In this document: positions 36,866 to 45,332 of the stretch, in pieces
Layout of the letters: each line of letters starts with the position of its first letter
Numbering within the stretch: position 1 is the first letter of the stretch
Assembly: GCA_022414725.1 (NCBI GenBank)
Contig: CM039462.1
Location: 58,690,195-58,754,194 of the forward strand
Source of the DNA: Microglena sp. YARC
Lineage: Eukaryota; Chlorophyta; Chlorophyceae; Chlamydomonadales; Chlamydomonadaceae
DNA length: 64,000 nt
Reading direction: 5' to 3'
The notes under the pieces: generated by a model
Seen by the model: the letters and a program-made list of their open reading frames with translations, nothing else
What the model was told of the DNA's origin: nothing
Database searches by the model: none
Program-made: the position numbers and the translations under genes

Positions 36866-37612
36866 TTAAGGGCTGCTACATCCTTGTTGAATGCGCGACA
36901 CCTCCTTGCACGTTCGCCAGTGCATCGTGGGTATGGGGTTCACGAAATTATTGGGGTCGTACTCTGCATCCCCTGAGCACCTTGGGGTCTGCCATTTGGG
37001 CGCGCTTTGTTCGGGGCTCTCGTTTTTTCTAGGAGGCAGGAACACCGTCTGGTCGAGTGGGACCGATACTAGAGGTCGGTGATTGTCCTTTGTGAGGATA
37101 GTGGTATCGATGCCAGACTCGAACTCTTGGATGGCGTGTTCTTGAGGGTTGCGGCACAGCCACTGCCACCTGTTCCAACCGGTTCCCCTAAGGGTGCTTG
37201 CGGGGTTATTCAAACGTGTGTCTTGCACGTCGAGAACGACTGACGAGCAGTCGGGGGATGTGCGATACTCGGCACATTCCGGTGTACCTTTCTGGAATTG
37301 GCATGCGGGCGACCTGGATGCCTTCCTTGTGATGCCAAGGAGTTCGGAGTCGATGTCCACCATGAGCCGGTTCCCGCATTCTGTGTGCCCGGACGTGCCC
37401 ATGACCATGCGAGCGTCCCTCGCGAAGCAGGGGGTGCAGTGCGTCGCCGGAGTCTCAAGTTGGTATGATCCGGGTCCTCGGGACTGTCCTAGGTCTACGC
37501 GGTAGGCTCCTTCGTCGTACTTGAGATGGTTGAATGACGACAGTAGCGGATGCTGTCTGCGTTGTGCCTCGTCAAAAAAGTCGGACGAAGGGCATACTGA
37601 TAGGGTAGCCAT
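36866..37612 (-). CDS. Conserved giant-virus virion protein
   Basis: 248 residues from the ATG at 37612; an in-frame ATG at 37663 would add 17 residues. Family-like features are LLSSFNHLKYDEGAYRVDLG, SRGPGSYQLETP, CTPCF and LMVDIDSELLGITRKASRSP. These recur in a conserved protein of Mimiviridae and phycodnaviruses found in virion gene clusters. It has many cysteines and no TM. The paired, convergent arrangement with the 36340 gene suggests that both act in the particle. The exact function is unknown. Confidence 0.65.
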   Translation of the reverse strand: MATLSVCPSSDFFDEAQRRQHPLLSSFNHLKYDEGAYRVDLGQSRGPGSYQLETPATHCTPCFARDARMVMGTSGHTECGNRLMVDIDSELLGITRKASRSPACQFQKGTPECAEYRTSPDCSSVVLDVQDTRLNNPASTLRGTGWNRWQWLCRNPQEHAIQEFESGIDTTILTKDNHRPLVSVPLDQTVFLPPRKNESPEQSAPKWQTPRCSGDAEYDPNNFVNPIPTMHWRTCKEVSRIQQGCSSP

Positions 37613-37678
37613 GATGATATGTTTAGAAGAACAAATATTTTTTTTGGCATGTTCACGCTCCATGTTCTTCTTGCAATT

Positions 37679-37844
37679 AATGGGCGTTCCTGCCTCCCGG
37701 ATGATTTTTTGAAATTTCTACTCAGAATTTAGAGCCTACGGAACGACTCGCTAGCCTGAGATATCAGCAACGAGGAATCACAATTCCGCTCCAGACCATG
37801 TTTCGAAACCAGTCAAAATCCGCTGTGAGGCAGGAACGCCCATT
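37679..37844. mobile_element. 166-bp MITE, older copy with AATT target duplication
   Basis: Exactly 166 bp between AATGGGCGTTCC and GGAACGCCCATT, with AATT at 37675-37678 and 37845-37848. The core differs from the 6891/13441 copies at many sites, so this is an older insertion with a perfectly kept target duplication. Confidence 0.88.
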
Positions 37845-37967
37845 AATTGTACACGTGTTCCAGGGACAATAAATACATGGGCGTTCTTAAAAATATACAC
37901 AAATTGCAGCACAAACAATTACAAAAAAAACAATATGTTCTTTGTTATTGAACAATAAAGAGAAGCT

Positions 37968-38411
37968 TTAAGCGGATGTAGGCAAAGAAGAGTCAACATC
38001 AGACAACAAACAATGGACGTTGTACGCAGAACAATTATCAACATACCATCGTCTTTCTTCCGCTGAAAAATTATCTGCATCCGCAACAGTAATAGACCGC
38101 AAAATACGCTTCAACATCTTAGTCAGGGTAGCGTTATTCGCCTTCAACACTGCAAGCTTTTTTGTATATTTAATATGAGATGATAAGATACTGATAGTCT
38201 CGCGTTGAGATTCTGCAATACTATTTCTAGATTCTGCAATATCCTTGCTAAATTCTACAATCGCCTTGATAGCATAACCATAAACACCAATGGTTGAAAT
38301 TATTATCGTTCCGATACCGAATAAGAGTGTATACCCATCTCTGCTTAAAACTAATAAAAATATATAAATGATTCCGACGAGGTTACACGGGTTTTTTCTA
38401 CATGTATACAA
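37968..38411 (-). CDS. Possible small membrane protein with coiled coil, no ATG
   Basis: An open frame of ~147 codons reading GIIYIFLLVLSRDGYTLLFGIGTIIISTIGVYGYAI (two hydrophobic segments), then a helical heptad-like region (ESRNSIAESQRETISILSSH). No ATG occurs before the first hydrophobic segment, and the frame overlaps the end of the J-domain gene. Either the start is non-canonical, the start has been lost, or an indel hides it. Confidence 0.35.
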   Translation of the reverse strand: MYTCRKNPCNLVGIIYIFLLVLSRDGYTLLFGIGTIIISTIGVYGYAIKAIVEFSKDIAESRNSIAESQRETISILSSHIKYTKKLAVLKANNATLTKMLKRILRSITVADADNFSAEERRWYVDNCSAYNVHCLLSDVDSSLPTSA

Positions 38412-38419
38412 TTCTGTAT

Positions 38420-39106
38420 TTATTCTTCCCGCTCGACCAGGAGTGTGTCCAGGTCCCTCTTCTCTCTGGGGTCCACAAACGTTGTCTGGGGAACCGTGTA
38501 AGCGGCATGGTAATCGAACATTTCGTGAGGGGCATCCACGCTGAAATCCACATTGCCATCACTTGAAATCTCCGAAAGTTGCAACATGAGATCTCTAACG
38601 ATGAACGGACGAAATTCGGAAATGTCTCCATTCCCAATGTCACCTTGATCATCGTTATCACCTTGATCATCGTTATCACCTTGATCATCGTTATCACCTT
38701 GATCATCTCCATACCCTCCCGGGAGTGTGCAAGCGACGTAGTCAGTGTTTGTTCTTGCCTCCACGATAAAGGCTTCGTTGTCGAATGGGATGTCCATTTG
38801 TTGATGTTGACAATTATTTGAGACGAAGCATTCTTTGATAATATCCTCAAATTTCACTATGGATTCCATTCGTGTTTCTGAAAGGGCGACGTTCCGCATA
38901 CCTGCGCGGACAACATCGTACGATCGTTGAAGAGTGATCATGTCTTCGGTATTCCCCCCCTTGTCCGGGTGGCATAGCAAGCTAAGTTCGAAATATCGCT
39001 TGCGTATTTCCGCCAACGAATCGGAGCCGCCGCTGCATAACTGTTCCTTAGGGATACCGAAAAGGGCGTATGGGTCCACGATGGAAGTTGTCGGTTCCAA
39101 TGACAT
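38420..39106 (-). CDS. J-domain (DnaJ-type) co-chaperone
   Basis: 228 residues from the ATG at 39106. The N-terminal J domain reads DPYALFGIPKEQL, LAEIRKRYFELSLLCHPDKGG and MITLQRSYDVVRAGM. The HPD tripeptide that stimulates Hsp70 ATPase is present. The rest has a (DDQGDN) repeat encoded at ~38640-38705 and an acidic tail. Viral J proteins recruit host or viral Hsp70 during replication or assembly. It is divergent from the NET-like gene (112 nt apart), so the two may share a control region. Confidence 0.8.
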   Translation of the reverse strand: MSLEPTTSIVDPYALFGIPKEQLCSGGSDSLAEIRKRYFELSLLCHPDKGGNTEDMITLQRSYDVVRAGMRNVALSETRMESIVKFEDIIKECFVSNNCQHQQMDIPFDNEAFIVEARTNTDYVACTLPGGYGDDQGDNDDQGDNDDQGDNDDQGDIGNGDISEFRPFIVRDLMLQLSEISSDGNVDFSVDAPHEMFDYHAAYTVPQTTFVDPREKRDLDTLLVEREE

Positions 39107-39217
39107 GTTGAAAGAATGAATTAATAAAGAGTGTAAATAAATGGAACAATAAAGTTTCAATGAAAGAGACGTTAGGGAAGAAACTATCGGTGCACTTACT
39201 AACATCTATCTGGTTTC

Positions 39218-40096
39218 ATGGACGGATTTCTCAAACAAGTGGCTGATCTCAGTGCCACAGAGCACATCGAAATCTTCAATATTCTGAAGCACTGCCCCAC
39301 GACGCGATACATGCAGAATGCGAACGGAACTTTCGTGGATATGGCCAGTATTCCCCAGGACGTTATGGGATCCATTACACGTTTCGTCGAGTACTGTCAT
39401 CAGAATAAGGGTATGATGGACGACTACAACAACCGCCTTGCGGAATGCCGCCTGAACCAAGACTTCGATCGCCTTCCTAAATACGAGGCAATTGTTAACC
39501 TGCCTATGCGTTCGAATTCAGACACACATATCGACGCAATCAAGGAATCCAATAAGAACGGACGCAAGGGTGGCGGTGACGATGATGTTGAAGACGACTC
39601 TGAAGATGTCGACGACTCTAAAGACGTAGATGAAGCTGATGATCTCGACGATGTCGATGTCGATGTCGATGTCGATGTCGATGATGTTGATGTTGATGTT
39701 GATGTTGATGTCGATGTCGATGTCGATGTCGATGTCGATGTCGATGTCGATGTCGATGTTGATGTCGAGGAAGATGATGATGATGAGGATGTTGATGTTG
39801 ATGTCGATGTCGATGTTGATGTTGATGTCGAGGATGATGTCGATGTCGAGGAAGATGATGATGGTGTAGTTGATTCAAAGTCTGTCGATACTCCGTCCAT
39901 TGTTGTGGATAAAGATGTGTCTAATGATTCACGCTTGGATGAGGCACCTCAAGTTGCATCGATGTTGCAGACCGTCACTCGAAGAATGACCACAAGCAAG
40001 TTTCACCTTGCCAAGAAGAGGCTCACGCGTAAGAAGACCGGTCGTGTGGAGATGTCGGAATTTCTCGAACCCGAGGAGTACGACATGTCTTCATGA
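39218..40096 (+). CDS. NET-like domain protein with (DV)n acidic array
   Basis: A 292-residue protein. Residues 1-90 (LSATEHIEIFNILKHCPTTR, FVDMASIPQDVMGSITRFVEYCHQNKG) match the small helical domain that many giant viruses share, resembling the NET domain of BET proteins. It ends in a coiled-coil-like stretch. A ~70-residue array of alternating aspartate and valine (DNA gatgtc repeats, 39648-39850) follows, then a basic segment with KFHLAKKRLTRKKTGR. The combination of an acidic array and a basic tail suggests chromatin or DNA contact. This is inferred. Confidence 0.6.
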   Translation: MDGFLKQVADLSATEHIEIFNILKHCPTTRYMQNANGTFVDMASIPQDVMGSITRFVEYCHQNKGMMDDYNNRLAECRLNQDFDRLPKYEAIVNLPMRSNSDTHIDAIKESNKNGRKGGGDDDVEDDSEDVDDSKDVDEADDLDDVDVDVDVDVDDVDVDVDVDVDVDVDVDVDVDVDVDVDVEEDDDDEDVDVDVDVDVDVDVEDDVDVEEDDDGVVDSKSVDTPSIVVDKDVSNDSRLDEAPQVASMLQTVTRRMTTSKFHLAKKRLTRKKTGRVEMSEFLEPEEYDMSS

Positions 40097-40180
40097 TCGT
40101 ACTTTTAAGAACGTGTACGGTGTCGTGTGATTTAATGCGTCTGTTGCGTTCACAAAGAGTCTGGTCCAAGTGTAACAATC

Positions 40181-41070
40181 ATGATTGATCTTACTCAAGT
40201 TCGATGTATCACATTCGGGGGCGTCGGGTTTCTAGGAGGGTTGCAAATCGGATGCATCAAGTATTTTGAAGAGGCGGGAATCATAAATCAGATAGACACC
40301 TTCGTAGGGTCTTCTTCAGGATCCATTGTGTCTCTCGGTGTAATATTGGGGTTGTCTAGCCATGACATGATTTGTGTGTTCAAAAACATGCAGTTACCAG
40401 AACTTAATTGTATAGACCAAGTATTCGAGCGAGGGGATTTGACGATGGTTCTTTCCTATTTTCCATGGTACAAGACATTCTCTCCTACAGGTCATTTCCT
40501 TGTAACACTACATTCGCCGAGTTGCGTACGCGTACTGGGAAAGACCTTGTTGTAAATGTGGTCAACTTGACAGACAACATTATGGATTCTTTCTCATTTG
40601 ATTCTCACCCCGACATGGAGGTCCGCTTGGCGATTCGCATGTCGTGCGCTTTGCCCATCATTTTCACACCAGTGACATTTGAGGGAAAGATTTACATTGA
40701 CGGGTGTTGCTACAAGGGAGTGCACGTTCCTAAGCATGTAGAGGAGAAACTGAGGCGGGGTGATTCCGGTAAGAACCTCATACTACGTATCAATAATATC
40801 ATGAATATACCGGATGAGAAATACGGTGACGACTTCATCTCCTTCATCATTCGAGTGGCCAACTCGTTCGCGCTTTTCGCATACCGTGAAATGGACAACT
40901 TACTCTCACATGAGGTATCCGCATCTACCACAATTATTGTCGATCTCAACATGGAACCCGGATTTTTCTTAGAGGATATCGTCACGTTTGACAGGAACGA
41001 TGTAGAATCCCTTGTCGCTAGAGGTTATGATACTATCCGTAGAAAACATTGCCCCCCTCACGACGATTGA
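40181..41070 (+). pseudogene. Patatin-like phospholipase, one frameshift
   Basis: Patatin family hallmarks are visible in two overlapping frames: the oxyanion loop GGVGFLGGLQ, the nucleophile elbow FVGSSSGSIVSLG (GxSxG serine), then after a shift TFAELRTRTGKDLVVNVVNL, MRMSCALPIIFTPV-type helix sequence and the catalytic aspartate in YIDGCCYKG. The two frames must join near 40480-40515, where a 1-nt indel explains the switch. Viral patatins hydrolyse membrane lipids and may assist entry or egress. The length (about 295 codons) is normal if the frame is joined. It overlaps nothing and is followed immediately by a convergent membrane protein gene. Confidence 0.75.
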
Positions 41071-41074
41071 AGAT

Positions 41075-41659
41075 TCAGAAGGCAAGGTGGAAAACGACGA
41101 ATGTGACAGCTAGACTTATCAGTATGATACCGACATATATCTTCCGTTCCCCTCCTACGAACGAGTGAACGATCGCCCTGCTATAAGCAGGGATACCTTT
41201 TGTTCCTGATATCGACACTTTGTGAGAGGAAGAGACAATATCCTCGATTATGAATCGAATAGTCTCTACCAACTTTACTAGAATCACATGCAAGGGTTGT
41301 TGTACAAAAGAACGCTTCGACAGATCTGTCAATCTTGCATGATTGACGACTCTGTTTACATTGTCAATCACTCGTTCCTCCTTCAGCATCAACTCGCTGA
41401 AAACGTCACCTCCCGGAACGGAAAATTTGGAAGATGAATCATTTGCATTCAAAAGACTAGAGAAGGAATACGGACCTGCCACTGGCCCATCTACAATCAA
41501 TGATCCTACAGTCTTCTTACTGTCCCTATTAGTAGTAGTGTTATTCGACGGAGGAGCACCTTCTGAATTCCTTTGTTTAGATCGGTTTGATGGTTTTGAA
41601 GCATCATCAGTATCACCGACAAGCACCCTTACGTCATCATATTCTTTTTTAGCGTTCAT
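41075..41659 (-). CDS. C-terminally anchored membrane protein
   Basis: A 194-residue protein. A polar N-terminus with asparagine/serine-rich stretches leads to a helical domain (VIDNVNRVVNHARLTDLSKR, LHVILVKLVETIRFIIEDIV) and a C-terminal TM segment (IYVGIILISLAVTFVVFHL). Tail-anchored topology is likely. The family is not recognised. ATG start, intact frame, convergent with the patatin gene. Confidence 0.55.
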   Translation of the reverse strand: MNAKKEYDDVRVLVGDTDDASKPSNRSKQRNSEGAPPSNNTTTNRDSKKTVGSLIVDGPVAGPYSFSSLLNANDSSSKFSVPGGDVFSELMLKEERVIDNVNRVVNHARLTDLSKRSFVQQPLHVILVKLVETIRFIIEDIVSSSHKVSISGTKGIPAYSRAIVHSFVGGERKIYVGIILISLAVTFVVFHLAF

Positions 41660-41775
41660 ATCAGTTGAATAAACAAAGAAGATGACCGGTTTGTCACTCG
41701 TACTTCTTTACACATAAGTCATTTTTTTTGAGTTTTTACAACCAAATCACTTCCACATTTAACGTCCGTTGAATT

Positions 41776-42189
41776 CTTCCACGTCGACTTCTTCAACTTC
41801 TTCAGGTACGTCTTTTTCAGGTACTCCTTCTTCAGATACTACTCTTCTTCAGGTACGTCTTCTACTCCTTCTTCAGGTACGTCTTTTTCAGGTACTCCTT
41901 CTTCGTCTTCTCTTCAGGTACGTCTTCGTCTTCAGGTACTCCTTCTTCTTCGTCTTCAGGTACTCCTTCTTCGTCTTCAACACCTTCCGACTCTGGATTT
42001 GATATTTCTCCTCCATTTGTTTCTTCTCCCACGTTCATTCCATCTGAGGGATCATCTGTTTGATATTGTTCTGTCTCTGCAAGAAGTCTCTGGAACGCAC
42101 CTAGTATCTGGACATTGGTTTCGTTAGCTGTCTTCAGTTCAGTTATAATCGATGCTAACAGTTCGAGTTGTTGCGATGAATCATTCTTT
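41776..42189 (-). pseudogene. Acidic repeat ORF without a start codon
   Basis: An open minus-strand frame begins after a TGA and reads SSQQLELLASIITELKTANE (helical), then NPESEGVEDEEGVPEDEEEG repeats and a KKEYLKKTYLKK end. It is in the same frame as the kinase upstream, separated by TAA (42213) and TGA. It may be a decayed C-terminal extension or a separate gene that has lost its start. Confidence 0.3.
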
Positions 42190-42212
42190 CTTCACTTCTT
42201 GCGGATTGCGGA

Positions 42213-43505
42213 TTAAAATGAAACATAAGTAAATTGGGAGTAAATTGGGGCATTGAGTTCTTCTGTCGTGAAGCTTTTTCGGATCTGTGACAGTTGGATG
42301 GTCGCGTCCGATATAGTCATGATATCGTCGGTGTTTTTTGAGGCATGTAATACCGGAGTTTCTTTGTGGGGGTCGAATGACCCCATCGGCATTTGTCCGA
42401 TAGTGACGAGATTTCTGACGAACCCCGATAGCTTGTTTATGACTTTTTTGCTGGTGATTGTCGAGCTTAATCCGAATGCGGCGATGACAAGTCCTAGGCT
42501 GTAGAGGTCGCTTTTCGATACGAGCATGTTGAGTAGGTCGCACCTCCAGTTTTTGTTTCCTGCTTGTCGTTTGTATGCGTGTGTGTCTATGAGAGGCTCC
42601 CATGATTTGCGTATAGTGCGTGCGTTGATGTCTTGGGGGATGAGTATGCTTTTGCTTTGGAAGTAGGCAAACGAGCTATCGAAGGTTTGTGCTGAAACGC
42701 TAAATGGGGACGCGTACAGATTGGTTACTACAGACATGTCTAACGAGTTCAGTGCGACGTGATCAGGAATTTGCACCATGGTATCGTAGTCTGCCAAGCG
42801 CACAATGATAGATCCGTCTGGCATGTCCTTCCATAGGATGTTGTTCAACTTGACATCTCCGTGGTGGAAGAATCCGTACAATGAAAAGTAATAGAGTGTG
42901 TCTAGAACCGCTTCTGCTACATCGAGAATTCGCCCTAGCGTGAGCTTCTTTTATGAACTCTTTTGACCCTAAATCACCTGTGAACCGCCTCAGAAGGATA
43001 GATTCCTTTTGCTAGTGCGTATGCATAGTGTTACTATGTAGGTGTCATTCACGTGCATGGACGTGAATGCGTCTACAGGTTTGTGTCTGGCTATGACTCC
43101 GAGTTTGAATATTTTCCAGAGCATGTTCCATTCCGGCATGCTCTTTAGGAATGAGTGTACGGAGGATTGCGTGTACTTTGTTTTCTTTGACGGCGTCGTT
43201 TCGTTCCACAGTTTAGTGAGGATAGACGTGAGACAATCGGCGTCGAGGTTCTCAGGCGCACGTCTATTAAGGATGTTTTTGAATTTCCTTATGACGACTT
43301 CTTTGCTAGGGTACGCATGTGTCAGTGTCTTGAGACTGTTGTACCTAACCGACAACAGTTCTCCTGTGTGTACGTTGAACGTGTCCACGACGAATACGTC
43401 TCCCTCCGACTGCACATCATTTTTAAGGAGTTCGATCTCGAAAATGACGTTGAAACCTCCCTCGCTAATAATATTTCCTTTGCTCATTGTTTGGATTCGT
43501 TTCAT
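42213..43505 (-). pseudogene. Serine/threonine protein kinase, two homopolymer frameshifts
   Basis: Joined across two shifts, this gene shows a kinase fold: a glycine-rich loop (ISEGGFNVIFEIEL), a lysine strand (EVVIRKFKN), the catalytic loop HGDVKLNNILW and the metal-binding LADYDTM. C-lobe helices with SKSDLYSLGLVIAAFGLS follow. Shifts are at AAAA runs (minus-strand sense) at 43007-43010 and 42949-42952. Between them the sequence reads KESILLRRFTGDLGSKEFI, then KKLTLGRILDVAEAV. Adding or removing one A at each site restores the frame. Giant viruses carry such kinases in virions or early genes; the substrate is unknown. Homopolymer error is as plausible as true loss. Confidence 0.7.
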
Positions 43506-43560
43506 TCTTAAATTAAAAAAAAATCATGAATCAAGAGAACGAACGACCACGTGTACAGGG

Positions 43561-43689
43561 ATGGGTAAGATAATTGTGTTGATCGCTTTCGCTATGTTGA
43601 TATCTTTCAACCTATACAGTTTCGAGACGATCATGCGCATGCGTAAGGATATCGCCCTAATTCTCCGGAGATTGCCGGAGATATTGTAA
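43561..43689 (+). CDS. Very small membrane protein
   Basis: A 42-residue ORF from the ATG at 43561: a hydrophobic segment (IIVLIAFAMLISFNLY) followed by a basic, amphipathic helix (MRMRKDIALILRRLPEIL). It is divergent from the kinase gene. Small single-TM proteins of this sort are common in large DNA viruses. The case rests only on composition and the start codon. Confidence 0.4.
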   Translation: MGKIIVLIAFAMLISFNLYSFETIMRMRKDIALILRRLPEIL

Positions 43690-44244
43690 AGAAGCAAGAT
43701 GCAAAAAATGAGAGAGGGGGGGGGATAGTGGGGCGAAGCCGATGATCGTCAAAGGAATGACAGACATCTTCAAAAAGGTGGTCCAACAAAGTGAAGTGGG
43801 ACCCACTGCTTATGTGAGACCCGCCTTTGCAAGAAAGGGATTGGACAAATGAGGTTGCACTTCACTCATCGTAAGAGGCAAGACGGTACTGGTTGAATTT
43901 ACGGAAGGACGCAAGCGGATTCACAATATTCTCCACTGCAAAACAGTCAAGCGGAAACGGGCGGTAGGCTCCACTGCAGGAAGACTTGGGACCGAGATGT
44001 GAACGCTTCCATGAAACATCCTGATGCTTACACTCCACCAAGTCTTTGGGAGAGAGCGACCTCTCGCGTTTCCGAGACGCTCCGAGAAGCTCCTCGAAAA
44101 TACACCTGATACTGATTTGGGGACACAGACGGTTGAACGGTTTACCAAAGAGGCGACTCTGAATATTTCGAGAACCTCTTCAACTTGCTGCACCCCCCTA
44201 CGTTGCCCAAAAGCAACGATATGCAGTCTGGATGATTATAAGGT
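43690..44244. other. Spacer with repeat R5, no gene
   Basis: It holds a G-rich run (43709-43730) and, at 44115-44218, repeat R5 (ggggacacagacggtt...gaacctcttcaacttgct...gcccaaaagca), which recurs at 54579-54663. No supported gene. Confidence 0.55.
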
Positions 44245-44269
44245 GTGTCCCACTTTATTTGAGAACAAG
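44245..44269 (+). promoter_or_regulatory. Candidate promoter motif 1
   Basis: GTGTCCCACTTTATTTGAGA plus ACAAG. The 40-bp stretch from ctggatgattataagg into this motif is nearly identical to that at 63211-63253. It lies about 55 nt before the ATG of the XRN gene. Confidence 0.55.
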
Positions 44270-44322
44270 AAGTGTAAAGACTACAGGCATTCTCATTTTG
44301 TGTTACATTGTGTTTTGTATGA

Positions 44323-45332
44323 ATGGGTATCCCGTACCTGTTTTCTCACCTTCGGAGGCGTTATCCTTCTTGTGTTCGCGATGTGCGCTCCCCTGACCGC
44401 ATGTACGATCACGTGTACATCGATTTTAACGCGGTAGTCCACGACGCTCTTTCAAGGTTTCCCAACACCACACCCGAGCAGGTCGTCCAACATTCGATGG
44501 ATCGACTTGAATATCTTGTATGTTGTACCCGTCCAGCCAAGTTGTTGTTCGTCTCTGTAGATGCACCGCTCCTCTAGCGAAGATGCAGCAACAGCGGAAT
44601 CGTAGGTTTGTGCACGAATTGACACAGCGACGACACTGTGATGGAGAGACGAACAACCACCCCCAGAACCGAGATGAAACGTACCTGGACCGTTGCCCAC
44701 ATATCTCCTGCCACCCCTTCATGCACCACCTTCGCCGCGGTCTCCAAGGGTTCTCTGCGCGTTTTTCGTGCACATGCCCTTCTGTCGAGGTGGTTCTGTC
44801 CACCGACCTCGAGTCAGGGGAGGGTGAGCAGAAGATCTTCCGGCATATCACCGCCTCGTACAGGGATTCGCAATCGCTATCCGTGCTTGTGCACGGATTG
44901 GACGCGGACCTCATCCTAATGTCGTTGCTCTCTCCTCATTGGAACGCGATTGAGTTGTACCGTGAGACTCCCGTGGTTGTGGAGGTGACTGCATCCTTAA
45001 CGTGCGAATCGCTCCGCACTCAGCTGGAGCGCAACATAAACGTCCGTGACTTCGTCGTAATCTGTCTATTGCTTGGAAACGACTTCATCCCTTCTCTGAC
45101 CGGACTTCGTCTCAAAACGAATGGGATTGAGCATTACTGGCTGTCCATGTACCCACTCATTAGCTGGAGGAGGACACGGGTTCTAATGCGCGCACCTCTC
45201 CCCCCCCTTGGCTGTCTACCGGAGGACCTGACGTTACGCAGGCATTTCGTTGATGCTCTACGCTCGTTTATGTCAAGTATAGCGGAGAACGAGCACCAGC
45301 TCGCGCGCAGGAGGATGCTTTGGGTACAATGA
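44323..45332 (+). pseudogene. XRN-type 5'-3' exoribonuclease, frameshifted
   Basis: The N-terminus MGIPYLFSHLRRRYP and YIDFNAVVHDAL matches the XRN1/Rat1 catalytic domain. After VSVD the frame shifts at 44561-44565, where loss of one G turns D-G-T-A-P-L-A-K-M into out-of-frame sequence. The second frame continues with AKMQQQRNRRF. A pair of compensating shifts around 44690-44715 garbles HISPATPFMHHL. Further motifs follow in frame: PSVEVVLSTDLESGEGEQKI, VHGLDADLILMSLL and CLLLGNDFIPSLTGL. It is an RNA-degrading enzyme, probably for host mRNA decay. Four or more indels would need repair, so it is a pseudogene or a badly sequenced gene. The C-terminal part may continue past 45332 in decayed form. 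Confidence 0.75.

Noticed and set aside
38398..38850. ORFs with MIKVITMIKVIT repeats antisense or out of frame to the J-domain gene
   Set aside because: They are shadows of the QGDNDD-encoding repeat; the HPD-containing frame is the real one.
39424..39900. Serine/threonine-rich, histidine-rich and methionine-rich ORFs over the (DV)n array
   Set aside because: They are other-frame readings of the gatgtc repeat in the NET-like gene; the aspartate/valine frame is continuous with a recognisable domain.
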